From NCBI GenBank assembly GCA_013388855.1, contig JACAEM010000016.1, positions 186,001 to 250,000 on the forward strand: DNA of 64,000 bases, given 5' to 3'. The notes beneath the pieces were generated by a model. It had not been told where the DNA came from. It did not search any database and saw only the letters and a list, made by a program, of their open reading frames with translations. Position numbers and translations under genes: made by a program. The stretch comes from Chloroflexota bacterium (GTDB taxonomy: Bacteria; Chloroflexota; Anaerolineae; Anaerolineales; Villigracilaceae). Positions 18,464-27,073 of this stretch are shown one piece after another (position 1 is the first letter of the stretch; each line of letters opens with the position of its first letter).

Positions 18464-19405
18464 CTACGGCCTCGCCTCCACTGCAAACTCAACTCGCGCG
18501 ATTCTCCCGCCAAGACTGGACAGCATAAACTCAAACGGAAGGCTCCCGCTTGCGGGCAACCCTGCATTGGATTCCCACCTGCGAACGCCGACCACGCGTC
18601 CCACCTCGTCGTAGGCTGTTCCCGTCACCCAAACCTGACTCGCCGCCTGCGCCCCGTGCAACAATACCTGCCCGCTGACTTGCGCGCTGTGCCCCTCCGC
18701 ATTGACCTGCACCAGCGTGTCATTCACCACGGCGGGCAAATAACGGGTATCGCCTGGCAGCAACCTGATCGCGGTCAGGATTTGCACCTGAGGCTTCGCA
18801 TTCACAGGAACATTCGGGAAATAGACCGCCAGCGGCAGGGAAGTATGCGGCGGGAGGATATTCAACGACAGCAACGCGGTCTGGCTTCCAAGCGCCGCGC
18901 CGTTTGAATCGACAAGACTCACACGTGCGCTGACATTTTCCATGAACTCCGAAAAATCATTGCGCGCCAACACAAAACACCACATCCCTCCGTCGGTGGT
19001 GGGATAACACTCGATCTGCTTGATCGTGAACGGCGCGGGAGTTGGCGTCGGTTCGCCGCTGGGGTTGGCGGGATCGCTTGGGATTCGGATTGTTGTTCCC
19101 ACCGACATCGTATTCGAGGGAACTTCCGGGTTTGCCGCGAGCAAGGAATCCAGGGAGACGCCGAATTTCTCCGCGATGCCGCTCATCGTGTCGCCGGACT
19201 GCACCTGATAGGTGAATGGCGTCGGGCTGGGAAGCGGAGTGGTCAACGGGACCAGTCCTTCGGGTGTCCGAACCGTCTGCGGGCTTTGGGTCGAGGTGGC
19301 GAAGGGGAGCAACTCCCCGGCTGGAAGCGTGGGAGGAGTTGTTTGAGGAGAACAGGCAGCAATCACAAGAAAAAGGCAGAAGGTAGAAAGAAACAAGCGT
19401 CGCAT
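18464..19405 (-). CDS. LysM-domain lipoprotein
   Basis: 313 residues. Signal peptide with lipobox VIAAC (Cys18), a Thr/Pro-rich linker, one LysM domain (about 66-108, YQVQSGDTMSGIAEKFGVS to GTTIRIP), a second short Pro/Thr linker and a C-terminal beta-rich domain of about 180 residues with no recognised family. It should be attached to the outer face of the membrane and bind peptidoglycan or a related glycan. TATAAT-like sequence lies just upstream in the short divergent gap to the aldo/keto reductase gene. Confidence 0.85.
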   Translation of the reverse strand: MRRLFLSTFCLFLVIAACSPQTTPPTLPAGELLPFATSTQSPQTVRTPEGLVPLTTPLPSPTPFTYQVQSGDTMSGIAEKFGVSLDSLLAANPEVPSNTMSVGTTIRIPSDPANPSGEPTPTPAPFTIKQIECYPTTDGGMWCFVLARNDFSEFMENVSARVSLVDSNGAALGSQTALLSLNILPPHTSLPLAVYFPNVPVNAKPQVQILTAIRLLPGDTRYLPAVVNDTLVQVNAEGHSAQVSGQVLLHGAQAASQVWVTGTAYDEVGRVVGVRRWESNAGLPASGSLPFEFMLSSLGGRIARVEFAVEARP

Positions 19406-19448
19406 GAGGAGATTATAATTGTTTCAACAAATTTGACAGGAGACAGAC

Positions 19449-20432
19449 ATGGAATATCGTCATTTGGGAAGAACAGGGATTCGAGTCAGTGAATTATCGC
19501 TGGGGTCGTGGGTCACATTCCATACGCAGGCAGATGTCAAGGCTGCGGTAGAGATCATGGCAGCGGCATACGACTCGGGCGTGAATTTTTTCGACAACGC
19601 CGAGGCCTACGCAAACGGCAGGTCAGAGGAGGTGATGGGCGCGGCGCTCAAGGAATTGAAATGGCGGCGCGGCAGTTATCTCGTTTCGACAAAAATCTAT
19701 TGGGGACTGCACGAAGGTGTGAACGAGAAGAACACGCTCAACCGCAAGCGCCTCATCGAAGGCATCAACGGTTCGCTCGAACGACTCCAGCTCGATTACG
19801 TGGACCTGCTCTTCTGCCACCGCCCTGACAAAACCACGCCCATCGAAGAGACTGTCTGGGCAATGCACAACATCATCGAATGGGGTAAGGCAATGTATTG
19901 GGGCACGTCAGAATGGTCGGCGGCGGAGATCGTGGAAGCCATCGCTGTTGCCGAGCGGCATCACCTGCACAAACCGGTGATGGAGCAACCCGTCTACAAT
20001 CTGTTGAGGCGTCATCGCTTCTCGGGTGAATACGTCCGCTTCTATAAGGAATACGGTTACGGCTCCACTACCTGGAGCCCGCTGGCATCGGGCATCCTTT
20101 CAGGCAAGTATTTGAAAGGAATTCCGCAGGGCAGCCGCGCGTCTCTGGAAGGTTTCGAATGGGTCAAGGAAAATGCAACCGACACAAGCACTCTTTCCAA
20201 GGTGCAGGCACTGGACTCACTTGCCAGGGAATTGGGATGCTCGCTTTCGCAGTTGTCGCTGGCGTGGTGTTTGAAGAATCCGTTCGTGAGCACGGTCATT
20301 ACGGGCGCAAGCCGGGTGGAACAGGTGCATGAGAACATGAAAGCGGGCGAGGTCGCGCCCAAACTCACCCCTGAGATCCTCGAACGGATCGATAAGATCC
20401 TCGGCATCAAGCCGGAAGAGGACGATGATTAA
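19449..20432 (+). CDS. Aldo/keto reductase (potassium-channel beta-subunit-like)
   Basis: 327 residues with the family hallmarks: [15 protein letters not shown] (catalytic Asp and Tyr), STKIYWG (Lys), [12 protein letters not shown], and the NADP-binding [13 protein letters not shown] and [12 protein letters not shown] at the C-terminus. It fits the Kv-beta/YghZ-like branch that reduces small aldehydes and ketones with NADPH in the cytoplasm. The ATG follows AGGAGA. It is a single-gene unit ended by the hairpin at 20457. Confidence 0.92.
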   Translation: MEYRHLGRTGIRVSELSLGSWVTFHTQADVKAAVEIMAAAYDSGVNFFDNAEAYANGRSEEVMGAALKELKWRRGSYLVSTKIYWGLHEGVNEKNTLNRKRLIEGINGSLERLQLDYVDLLFCHRPDKTTPIEETVWAMHNIIEWGKAMYWGTSEWSAAEIVEAIAVAERHHLHKPVMEQPVYNLLRRHRFSGEYVRFYKEYGYGSTTWSPLASGILSGKYLKGIPQGSRASLEGFEWVKENATDTSTLSKVQALDSLARELGCSLSQLSLAWCLKNPFVSTVITGASRVEQVHENMKAGEVAPKLTPEILERIDKILGIKPEEDDD

Positions 20433-20456
20433 TTTTCAAAAATAGATACTGAGTGA

Positions 20457-20490
20457 ACAACGGGACTGTCCCTGTGGACAGTCCCGTTGT
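20457..20490. terminator. Strong bidirectional hairpin
   Basis: Fifteen-base perfect stem around CGGGACTGTCC/GGACAGTCCCG with a 4-nt loop, lying between convergent genes. The tails are only moderately T-rich. Confidence 0.65.
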
Positions 20491-20518
20491 GTTTCAACCA
20501 ACTCAACCCGATAGCCGG

Positions 20519-21415
20519 TCATTCTCCAGTTCTCAGCCTGCTTCCGCACGTGCGACAGAATCGGTCACCCTCCTGAGCGCGTGCGCCGCATTCGTGGCAA
20601 TACGCCTGCCTCTCGGTCGATTCGCCGCCAGCCTGACGTTTGCGGCGGCGCGGGGTGGCTACGCTCGACTGTGTGGACCGCCAATAAAAGAACAGTGCGA
20701 TTACGATCAACACCACTCCCACCCCGCCAATTACGTACGGCAACCGGTCGATGGCGATGCGACCGGGGGTGTCGGAATCGATGGGCGCGGAGGGCTGAAC
20801 GCTGTCGCCGGAATTGGTGACCAGATCGCTTTCCCGGGCATATTCCAGCCTGAAGTCGTAGGATTGCCCCGCCTGCAATCCGCTTTTGGTGGCGGAGCCA
20901 AGGATGTATGCCCCGTCCGAGGAATTGCCCGTGCTCGACAGAATCGGGGACGTGATGACATCCGTACTGTCTGAAGGGATGAGAATGTTTACACGAAGTT
21001 CCTTGACGGCATACTCGCCAAACCATCGATATTCGAACTCCCGTTTCTTTCCATCGCGCGTCAAGGGCTGGTAATACTCGATCCGGTAGGGGTCGTAGGT
21101 CTGCACGTTGATCTTGATGGTTTGCCAATCTCCCTGTTCCTCCGCTCCTTCAAAATCCGCGTTGAACAGGTCGCCGCTCTGGTTCACAGCAACCGCCACC
21201 AGATTCCCCTCCTTTGGGAACCGCATCGCCACCGTGGCGGGAAGCGGAACATCCTGCGCGAGGATAAACTCATTGATGACAAGCATGCTCGGCTGGTCGA
21301 ATTCCGACCACAACTCGACGGTGACCGATTCCAGGTTAATGGTATTTTGCGCTCCTGCCGTCGCCGGGAACATCAATAATCCCAACAGCAGAATGAAGCC
21401 AAGCCACTTTCGCAT
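20519..21415 (-). CDS. Membrane protein with extracytoplasmic beta domain and C-terminal zinc ribbon
   Basis: 298 residues. Signal peptide MRKWLGFILLLGLLMFPATAGA, an extracytoplasmic beta-rich domain of about 190 residues, one membrane helix (about 222-243, YVIGGVGVVLIVIALFFYW), a basic stretch (RRRKRQ) and a cytoplasmic zinc ribbon CHECG...CRTCG. The ATG at 21415 follows GGAGG. The architecture suggests transmission across the membrane, but no function is recognised. Confidence 0.75.
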   Translation of the reverse strand: MRKWLGFILLLGLLMFPATAGAQNTINLESVTVELWSEFDQPSMLVINEFILAQDVPLPATVAMRFPKEGNLVAVAVNQSGDLFNADFEGAEEQGDWQTIKINVQTYDPYRIEYYQPLTRDGKKREFEYRWFGEYAVKELRVNILIPSDSTDVITSPILSSTGNSSDGAYILGSATKSGLQAGQSYDFRLEYARESDLVTNSGDSVQPSAPIDSDTPGRIAIDRLPYVIGGVGVVLIVIALFFYWRSTQSSVATPRRRKRQAGGESTERQAYCHECGARAQEGDRFCRTCGSRLRTGE

Positions 21416-21492
21416 GAGTGACCTCCGAGTGACGAATGATTTCCTGAATCTTACCATGCAATGATTGAAGTTGAAGAACTCCCCCGTACTGC

Positions 21493-22389
21493 CTAATCGG
21501 TCAAGGCCTTCACCAGCGCCCAACAGACCCGATTGACCGGAGCATCCATCTCGTGCTTTTGTGCGTTTCGCACCACTGCCCCACAAATGGCATCGATTTC
21601 GGTCGGGGCATTCCGCAGGACATCCTGCAACATGGAGGAGCGGTTCGTTGCGGTCTTGCGTGCCACCTCCTCCGCGGCTTCGACAGGGTCGTCGAACGGC
21701 AGGGATATGTTTTCCGCGCTGGCAACCTGCGCAGCTTCAAGCGCCAATCGCCCCATCAACTCACGCGCCGATGGTCGTTCCAGCAGTTTGCCATTCGGGA
21801 CTCTCAGCAATGCCGTCACTGGATTGATCGCCGCGTTGATGACCAGTTTCCCCCAGATGAGTGACCGGGCATCTTCAACGAGTTGCACGTTGAACCCGGC
21901 GGATTTCAACGCCTCCACCAATGGACCGAGCGCTTGATCCCGTTGAATGGAGATGGTTCCCTCCCCGCCTGCCCGCGCCAGGCCGGGACCGAGCAAAGTC
22001 GCTCCAGTGGTGGTAACGCCCAAGGCAACGCGACCCAGCCCCAGGCTTTGGGCGAGCGTTTCATCATTGCCAAGTCCATTCTGGAGGGTGACAGCGAGTC
22101 CGTCATCCGCCAGACAGTGGGTAAGCTGTCCGGCGGCGCGCTCCGTCTGCCAGGCTTTGACCAGCACCAGCGCGTATTTTGCCCCCGCACATTCACGCGG
22201 ATCATCCACGGCGTGGACGTTGTATCGATGTTCTTTTCCGTCGGAATCGATCAGGCGTGCGCCGTTTTCCCGCAGCGCATCCAGGCCATGCTTCCAGGTG
22301 CCAAGCATGGTAATGTGATGTCCCGCTTGTGAGAGGCGCGCCGCAAACAGCGTGGCAAGCGCGCCCGTGCCAACGATGAGGAGGTTCAT
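21493..22389 (-). CDS. panE: 2-dehydropantoate 2-reductase (ketopantoate reductase)
   Basis: 298 residues. N-terminal NADP-binding GTGALATLFAARL, central LQNGLGNDE and the C-terminal helical domain with the catalytic-lysine segment WGKLVINAAINPVTALL. It reduces ketopantoate to pantoate in pantothenate synthesis. It lies downstream of panB on the same strand, separated by a repeat-bearing 89-nt gap. ApbA/PanE homologues can act on other 2-keto acids; adjacency to panB favours the pantothenate role. Confidence 0.92.
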   Translation of the reverse strand: MNLLIVGTGALATLFAARLSQAGHHITMLGTWKHGLDALRENGARLIDSDGKEHRYNVHAVDDPRECAGAKYALVLVKAWQTERAAGQLTHCLADDGLAVTLQNGLGNDETLAQSLGLGRVALGVTTTGATLLGPGLARAGGEGTISIQRDQALGPLVEALKSAGFNVQLVEDARSLIWGKLVINAAINPVTALLRVPNGKLLERPSARELMGRLALEAAQVASAENISLPFDDPVEAAEEVARKTATNRSSMLQDVLRNAPTEIDAICGAVVRNAQKHEMDAPVNRVCWALVKALTD

Positions 22390-22390
22390 G

Positions 22391-22470
22391 TCATTTCTAT
22401 CACCCTGAGCGAGAGCGAAAGATCTCCATCATGGATAGCGGGAAATTCTTTGCTTCGCTCAGAATGACAC
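22391..22470. repeat. Inverted-repeat intergenic element between panB and panE
   Basis: The left arm reads CACCCTGAGCGAGAGCGAAA and the right arm, on the opposite strand, TGTCATTCTGAGCGAAGC. This is the CTGAGCGAAGCGAAAGA type of short dispersed repeat seen in intergenic regions of several phyla. It occupies almost the whole gap. Confidence 0.6.
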
Positions 22471-22478
22471 AGCAATAT

Positions 22479-23369
22479 TTACCCGATTTCTTTCAACAAC
22501 GCTTCCCACTCTTTGTCGTCCATTTCCACGGTGTGTTCCTTGGCGGGGAAACGTTTGGTTTCCACGTCTTCGATGTAATCGGCAAAGACCTTTTGCATCG
22601 CGCCGTGGAAATCGGCATATTTTTTGACGAACTTCGGCGTGAAGCGGTCGAATAGACCAAGCACATCATGCGTAACGAGCACCTGACCGTCACAACCCGC
22701 GCCCGCGCCGATGCCTATGGTGGGGATGGAAAGCCGCTTCGAGATGAGTTCCGCCAGCCGCGCCGGAACCGACTCCAGCACAATACTGAAACAGCCTGCT
22801 TCTTCGAGCAGGAGCGCATCCTCCACGAGGCGTTTGGCAGCGGCAGCGGTTTTGCCCTGGGTGCGAAATCCGCCCAGTTGGTTGATGGATTGCGGCGTGA
22901 GGCCGATGTGCCCCATCACCGGGATGCCCGCGCTGATGATCGAGCGGATGGCGTCCACGCGTTCACGTCCGCCTTCCAGTTTGACCGCGTCCATGCCGCC
23001 CTGCTGCAGGAAGCGCCCGGCATTCCGCGTCGCTTCCTCGACGGAAACTTGATACGACATAAAGGGCATATCTCCGATGAGCAGGGCGGTCCTAGCGCCG
23101 CGCGCCACGGCGCGGCAATGATGAAGCATTTCCTCCATCGTGACCGGGAGCGTGTTCTCGTAACCGAGCACGACCATCGCCAGCGAATCGCCGACAAGGA
23201 TGGAATCGACGCCAGCCTTGTCCATTGCCAGGGCAGTGGGATAGTCGTAGGCGGTGAGCATAGTGATGATCTCGCCGCGCTCCTTCTTTTGACGATAGGT
23301 AAGGGTGGTTACCTTTTTGCGCGTGGCAGACGCGCTGATGGACGTTGATGCAGGTGCAGGTGTGGACAT
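22479..23369 (-). CDS. panB: 3-methyl-2-oxobutanoate hydroxymethyltransferase
   Basis: 296 residues. Signature segments: TMLTAYDYPTALAMDKAGVD, LVGDSLAMVVLGYENTLPVT, VKLEGG, PVMGHIGLTPQS and TIGIGAGAGCDGQVLV. It transfers the hydroxymethyl group of 5,10-methylenetetrahydrofolate to 2-oxoisovalerate, giving ketopantoate. A Ser/Thr/Ala-rich N-terminal extension of about 20 residues precedes the catalytic barrel. The ATG follows GGAGG. panC and panD are not in the window. Confidence 0.95.
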   Translation of the reverse strand: MSTPAPASTSISASATRKKVTTLTYRQKKERGEIITMLTAYDYPTALAMDKAGVDSILVGDSLAMVVLGYENTLPVTMEEMLHHCRAVARGARTALLIGDMPFMSYQVSVEEATRNAGRFLQQGGMDAVKLEGGRERVDAIRSIISAGIPVMGHIGLTPQSINQLGGFRTQGKTAAAAKRLVEDALLLEEAGCFSIVLESVPARLAELISKRLSIPTIGIGAGAGCDGQVLVTHDVLGLFDRFTPKFVKKYADFHGAMQKVFADYIEDVETKRFPAKEHTVEMDDKEWEALLKEIG

Positions 23370-23487
23370 GGTATCCTCCGGTTTATGGTAGGAGCCGTTT
23401 GGTGGTCATCCCCCGATCGCCACAAATTGGACTCGTTGAATACATTCCGTCGCGTTCACGAAGCGGATACGCGCGGTGTTCTAATTA

Positions 23488-23516
23488 TTCCACAAAATCG
23501 GAATTTCATCTATAAT
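23488..23516 (+). promoter_or_regulatory. Sigma-70-type promoter candidate for the YtxH gene
   Basis: TTCCAC, 17-nt spacer, perfect -10 TATAAT. The -35 is weak, and the start codon is about 190 nt away with the repeats in between. Confidence 0.4.
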
Positions 23517-23646
23517 AATTTTATTGGAAATCATGTCGTCACGAGGAGGAGCGCAGCGACGACGATACCGTACCTGTGTTCGGTGCAAGGTAGCATCTCC
23601 GATTAAACGGATGATATTCCCTAAAAGGGATTTCCACGAAATGGGA

Positions 23647-23685
23647 GATTGCTTTGGGCGGAGAAAACCGCCCTCGCAACGACAT
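23647..23685. repeat. Short palindromic (REP-like) intergenic element, copy 2
   Basis: Framed by GATTGCTT and CTCGCAACGACAT, with an internal GGGCGG/CCGCCC hairpin and AGAAAA loop. Its frame matches the element at 312-347. The partial block ATGTCGTCACGAGG upstream at about 23532 forms an inverted partner of its right end. Confidence 0.55.
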
Positions 23686-23703
23686 TACAAAAGGAGAAAT
23701 CAT

Positions 23704-23922
23704 ATGAAACGAATGTTTGGCTTTTTGATCGGCGTTGTGGTTGGCGGGCTGGTCGGCTCGACCATCGCATTGTTACTGGCTCCCGAATCGGGCGAGGAAC
23801 TGCGGGCGGAGATTCGCGCACGCGGGGAAAGCTTCTTCAGTGATGTGCGCCAGGCAGCCGATGAACGTAAGATCGAATTGCGCCAGCGGTTGGATTCCCT
23901 GCGAGCGCCGCGGGAGAGCTAA
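23704..23922 (+). CDS. YtxH-family small membrane-associated protein
   Basis: 72 residues: one N-terminal hydrophobic helix (FGFLIGVVVGGLVGSTIALL), the typical LLAPESGEELR motif and an amphipathic charged helix. YtxH-like proteins are common, membrane-anchored and of unclear function, often stress-linked in Firmicutes. The ATG follows AAGGAGAAAT. It is a single gene facing the 3' end of the glycosyltransferase gene. Confidence 0.85.
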   Translation: MKRMFGFLIGVVVGGLVGSTIALLLAPESGEELRAEIRARGESFFSDVRQAADERKIELRQRLDSLRAPRES

Positions 23923-23942
23923 TAGTTATTGGCAAGTTGCAA

Positions 23943-25118
23943 TTACGATTTGCCAATCACTTTCTCGTAAAACGCCTCTGCCTTTGCCATATTGCTTTTG
24001 TACTCCGCCCGTGCGGAGATGATCTCTCGATTCAAGCCTGCGGCTGCCTCCCGCAGGTTTTTGTTTTCTATCGCGTGGATGATCACGTCCGCAATGGATC
24101 GATGGTCATTGGAATTGAACAGCAAGCCGTTTTCGTCCGGTGTGATCCATTCGCGGATGGACTCCAGATCACCGGCTACTGGAAAACATCCGCAGGCGAT
24201 ACCTTCGAGCAGGGAATTGGGCGTGCCGTCGTGAATGCTGGGCGAGACAACGATTTGCGCCCGACGGAAGATGCTTGCCATTTCAAAATGGGGAACCGGG
24301 GGCAGCAATTCCACGGCATGCCTAATCGCCAGTTTTCCAATCCACTGTTCCGCTTGCGGCTCTCCCGCCATTGTGGTGCAGATAAATCTCGTCTTCGGGT
24401 GTTTCGCCAGCACGAGCGGAATTGCCCTGAAAAACTCGTCGTTACGCACATATGGACGGAACCCGCGCGGGTTGATGATGACCGGCTCTTCAACAGGAAC
24501 GGCGGGGGGATAAAAAACATCTGTGCGGATACCGCCGTTGCCGGGTGCAACGAGCGTCGGTTTGGACGCGTCCAGCCCCCATTCACGCGCAAGACGCACG
24601 TCACGGTGGACATCCGCATGAAGCGCATCAGCGACTTCCATTGTCCAGTGGGTATAGTGCTTCATCAGGAACGTGGACGGCGCATGTAGCGTGAAGTCAT
24701 TGCCCCAGACGGAGACGATGAGAGGAACGCCTGTGTATGCGTCCGCGGCGAGCATGCCCTCGTAGGGAATCCGCATGGCGTGGATGAGGTCGGGCTTCAC
24801 CTCTTCGATAAACCGGCGCACTCTGTGAGCGGCGCGGCGAATCGTCAGGGGGCCCAGCCAATGCCGGATGACGGTACGCAAGCCAAGGGCTTGTGCTGAG
24901 TCGAGTCGAAGCATTCGAGTGGAAGCGGTGCTGGGGCGTTGGGTCCGCTTTTTGACGGAGCTAAATGCCACAGGTGTGACTTCCAGCCGCTTCACCGGAA
25001 AATCCAACTGACAGGAAAAGGTGGACGCAATGTACACTTCATCCCCGCGTTCGACAAAGTGGCGGATCCAATTGGTAGCAATGGGGGAACGGGCATCAAC
25101 AACAAAAAGGATTTTCAT
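23943..25118 (-). CDS. Glycosyltransferase, GT-B fold (family 4-like)
   Basis: 391 residues from MKILFVVDAR. N-terminal acceptor-binding half, then a donor-binding half with IVVSPSIHDGTPNSLLEGIACG and FPVAGDLESIREWI, the EX7E-type motif of family-4 enzymes using nucleotide sugars. It is cytoplasmic or membrane-peripheral; sugar and acceptor are unknown. The ATG at 25118 gives the canonical N-terminus; a GTG at 25139 is possible. Residues 69-77 (MLRLDSAQA) are encoded by a dispersed repeat also found in the gene at 9886. It is divergent from a receiver gene and UDP-glucose dehydrogenase. Confidence 0.87.
   Translation of the reverse strand: MKILFVVDARSPIATNWIRHFVERGDEVYIASTFSCQLDFPVKRLEVTPVAFSSVKKRTQRPSTASTRMLRLDSAQALGLRTVIRHWLGPLTIRRAAHRVRRFIEEVKPDLIHAMRIPYEGMLAADAYTGVPLIVSVWGNDFTLHAPSTFLMKHYTHWTMEVADALHADVHRDVRLAREWGLDASKPTLVAPGNGGIRTDVFYPPAVPVEEPVIINPRGFRPYVRNDEFFRAIPLVLAKHPKTRFICTTMAGEPQAEQWIGKLAIRHAVELLPPVPHFEMASIFRRAQIVVSPSIHDGTPNSLLEGIACGCFPVAGDLESIREWITPDENGLLFNSNDHRSIADVIIHAIENKNLREAAAGLNREIISARAEYKSNMAKAEAFYEKVIGKS
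24887..24912. repeat. In-gene short repeat, copy B
   Basis: GGCTTGTGCTGAG, three-base-different centre, GTCGAAGC: the same element and the same translation frame as the copy at 10387-10412. Confidence 0.7.
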
Positions 25119-25214
25119 GTAACGTATTTGACTTTCCACAGTCTAGAATAAGCCTGAATAAAACGGATTATACGTTATTGCCCGATGGACGGAGGTGCGG
25201 TATATTTATCAAAA

Positions 25215-25613
25215 ATGAGCAAGGGACGCATTCTGGTCGTCGAAGATAATATGGATAATTATGAACTTGTGCGCTTCATTTTGGAGCGCGCTGGCTATGA
25301 CGTGTTCCTTGCCGTGAACGGACGTGATGGTGTGGATGCCGCCCGTTTGCAAAAACCGGATCTGATCCTGATGGACCTAGGGTTGCCTGAAATGGATGGG
25401 TGGAACGCGGCCGAAAAGTTAAAAACCGATGAATTGACAAAATCGATCCCCTTGTATGCCCTTACGGCTCACACCCTGCCGCTGGAGCGCAGGCGCGCTC
25501 TTCTGGCAGGATGCGACGGCTACCTGTCGAAACCCATCCACATGGAGGGATTCCTGGCTGTGATCGAGGAGGCGTTGAACCGCAAGGGGAAAACTGCAAC
25601 GCAACAATCGTAG
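25215..25613 (+). CDS. Receiver-only response regulator (DivK/CheY-like)
   Basis: 132 residues: acidic pocket VEDN, phospho-Asp in LILMDLGLPEMDG, Thr/Ala in ALTAHT and Lys in LSKPIH. The LPEMDG plus YLSKPI pattern is common in receivers that act with hybrid kinases. The start MSKGRILVV at 25215 fits the family; an ATG at 25185 would add ten residues. No kinase is adjacent. It is followed 51 nt later by UDP-glucose dehydrogenase. Confidence 0.85.
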   Translation: MSKGRILVVEDNMDNYELVRFILERAGYDVFLAVNGRDGVDAARLQKPDLILMDLGLPEMDGWNAAEKLKTDELTKSIPLYALTAHTLPLERRRALLAGCDGYLSKPIHMEGFLAVIEEALNRKGKTATQQS

Positions 25614-25664
25614 ATCGATCCTGCACGGGCAGGATAACTATTTTGAACAGAGAGGTATTACAAC

Positions 25665-26957
25665 ATGAAACAAATCTGTGTCGTCGGCGTGGGCTATGTC
25701 GGTCTGGTGACTGCCGCCTGTTTTGCCGACCTGGGAAATCGCGTCGTCGCCTTGGATGTGGATGAAAAGCGCGTCGAAAACCTCAAAAAGGGCATCATGC
25801 CCATTTACGAACCCGGCTTGGAGGAACTGGTCATCCGAAACGTGAAAAGCGGACGCATCAACTTCACCACTTCCTATGCCGAAGCCCTGAAAGGCGCGGA
25901 GTTCGCCTTCATCGCGGTGGGTACACCCGAGGGGGTGGACGGCGCGGCAGACCTACAATACGTGCAGGCGGCGGCGACATCCATTGCAAAGAACATGACC
26001 GCGCCGCTCATCATCATCAACAAATCCACGGTTCCGATTGGGACCGGAGACTGGGTCGCGGATATTGTGAAGAATGCCCAGCCCAAGCCGATCGAATTCT
26101 CAGTCGTCTCCTGCCCCGAGTTTCTGCGCGAAGGTTCAGCCATTGCCGATTTCATGAATCCGCATCGCAACGTGATCGGTTCGCTCGACAAGGACGCCGC
26201 CAATAAGGTGGCGCAGCTGCACCTGCCCCTGCGCGCCCCCATCGTCATCACCGACCTGCGCACGGCAGAAATGATCAAATATGCCAGTAACGCCTTCCTT
26301 GCCACCAAAATCTCCTTCATCAACGAACTCGCCGACCTGTGCGAACTCGTCGGCGCGGATGTCAAGGAAGTCGCGGCAGGCATGGGCTACGACGCCCGCA
26401 TCGGGCGTCACTTCCTTGATGCCGGTCTGGGCTGGGGCGGTTCCTGCTTCCCCAAGGACGTGCAGGCGCTTGCCTATATGGCTAAGGAAAAGGGTCTCAA
26501 TCCCCGCATCCTGAACGAAGTGATGAACGTCAACTATGACCGCCGCAAGGAAGTCACCCAGCATGTGGAAAGGATGCTTGGCGGGCTGCAAGGCAAAACG
26601 GTCGGACTGCTCGGACTAGCATTCAAACCCAATACGGACGACATGCGCGACGCGCCGTCGGTGGATATTTCCAACGCCCTCATCGCGGGTGGCGCAAAAG
26701 TGCGCGGCTACGACCCTGTGGCACGTGAAGTCGCCGCCCCGCTCATGCCGGCTGTCGAGATATTCGACAACGTCTACAAAATGGCGGAAGGCTGCGACGC
26801 GTTGATCGTAGTCACGGAATGGAATGAATTCAAACAACTCGACCTGGAAAAAATAAAAGACCTGATGAAGTCGCCTGTCGTCTTCGATGGACGCAACATC
26901 TACGACCCCGCCCGCATGAGGGAAATGGGATTCAACTATCGCGCCATTGGTCGCTAA
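25665..26957 (+). CDS. UDP-glucose 6-dehydrogenase
   Basis: 430 residues. N-terminal NAD-binding [15 protein letters not shown], central [10 protein letters not shown] and [12 protein letters not shown], and catalytic Cys in [10 protein letters not shown]. It oxidises UDP-glucose to UDP-glucuronate in two NAD-dependent steps, supplying precursors for surface polysaccharides. The C-terminal [13 protein letters not shown] and DGRNIYDP segments complete the family plan. The ATG follows GAGAGG. Neighbouring glycosyltransferase and methyltransferase genes fit cell-surface glycan synthesis. Confidence 0.95.
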   Translation: MKQICVVGVGYVGLVTAACFADLGNRVVALDVDEKRVENLKKGIMPIYEPGLEELVIRNVKSGRINFTTSYAEALKGAEFAFIAVGTPEGVDGAADLQYVQAAATSIAKNMTAPLIIINKSTVPIGTGDWVADIVKNAQPKPIEFSVVSCPEFLREGSAIADFMNPHRNVIGSLDKDAANKVAQLHLPLRAPIVITDLRTAEMIKYASNAFLATKISFINELADLCELVGADVKEVAAGMGYDARIGRHFLDAGLGWGGSCFPKDVQALAYMAKEKGLNPRILNEVMNVNYDRRKEVTQHVERMLGGLQGKTVGLLGLAFKPNTDDMRDAPSVDISNALIAGGAKVRGYDPVAREVAAPLMPAVEIFDNVYKMAEGCDALIVVTEWNEFKQLDLEKIKDLMKSPVVFDGRNIYDPARMREMGFNYRAIGR

Positions 26958-27008
26958 CCGCCTGTAACGTCCAAAGGTTTTGGTCGAAGGCTAAGTAATC
27001 GGCATAGT

Positions 27009-27042
27009 TCGGATAGTCGGGTACAATTGCCCCGCTATCCGA
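27009..27042 (+). terminator. Hairpin after UDP-glucose dehydrogenase
   Basis: Stem TCGGATAG/CTATCCGA plus inner CGGG/CCCG, followed by CTTTTC. The loop contains TACAAT, which could also serve as a -10 element for the methyltransferase gene downstream. Confidence 0.55.
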
Positions 27043-27073
27043 CTTTTCATTTCGCCTGACAGGCAAAAATTCC

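Larger units (their letters stand above)
23370..23703. other. Intergenic region panB / YtxH gene
   Basis: 334 bp with no convincing gene. It carries a promoter candidate toward YtxH (23488-23516) and two repeat-like blocks: CACGAGGAGGAGCGCAGCG at about 23535-23553, and the REP-like hairpin at 23647-23685. Confidence 0.6.
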
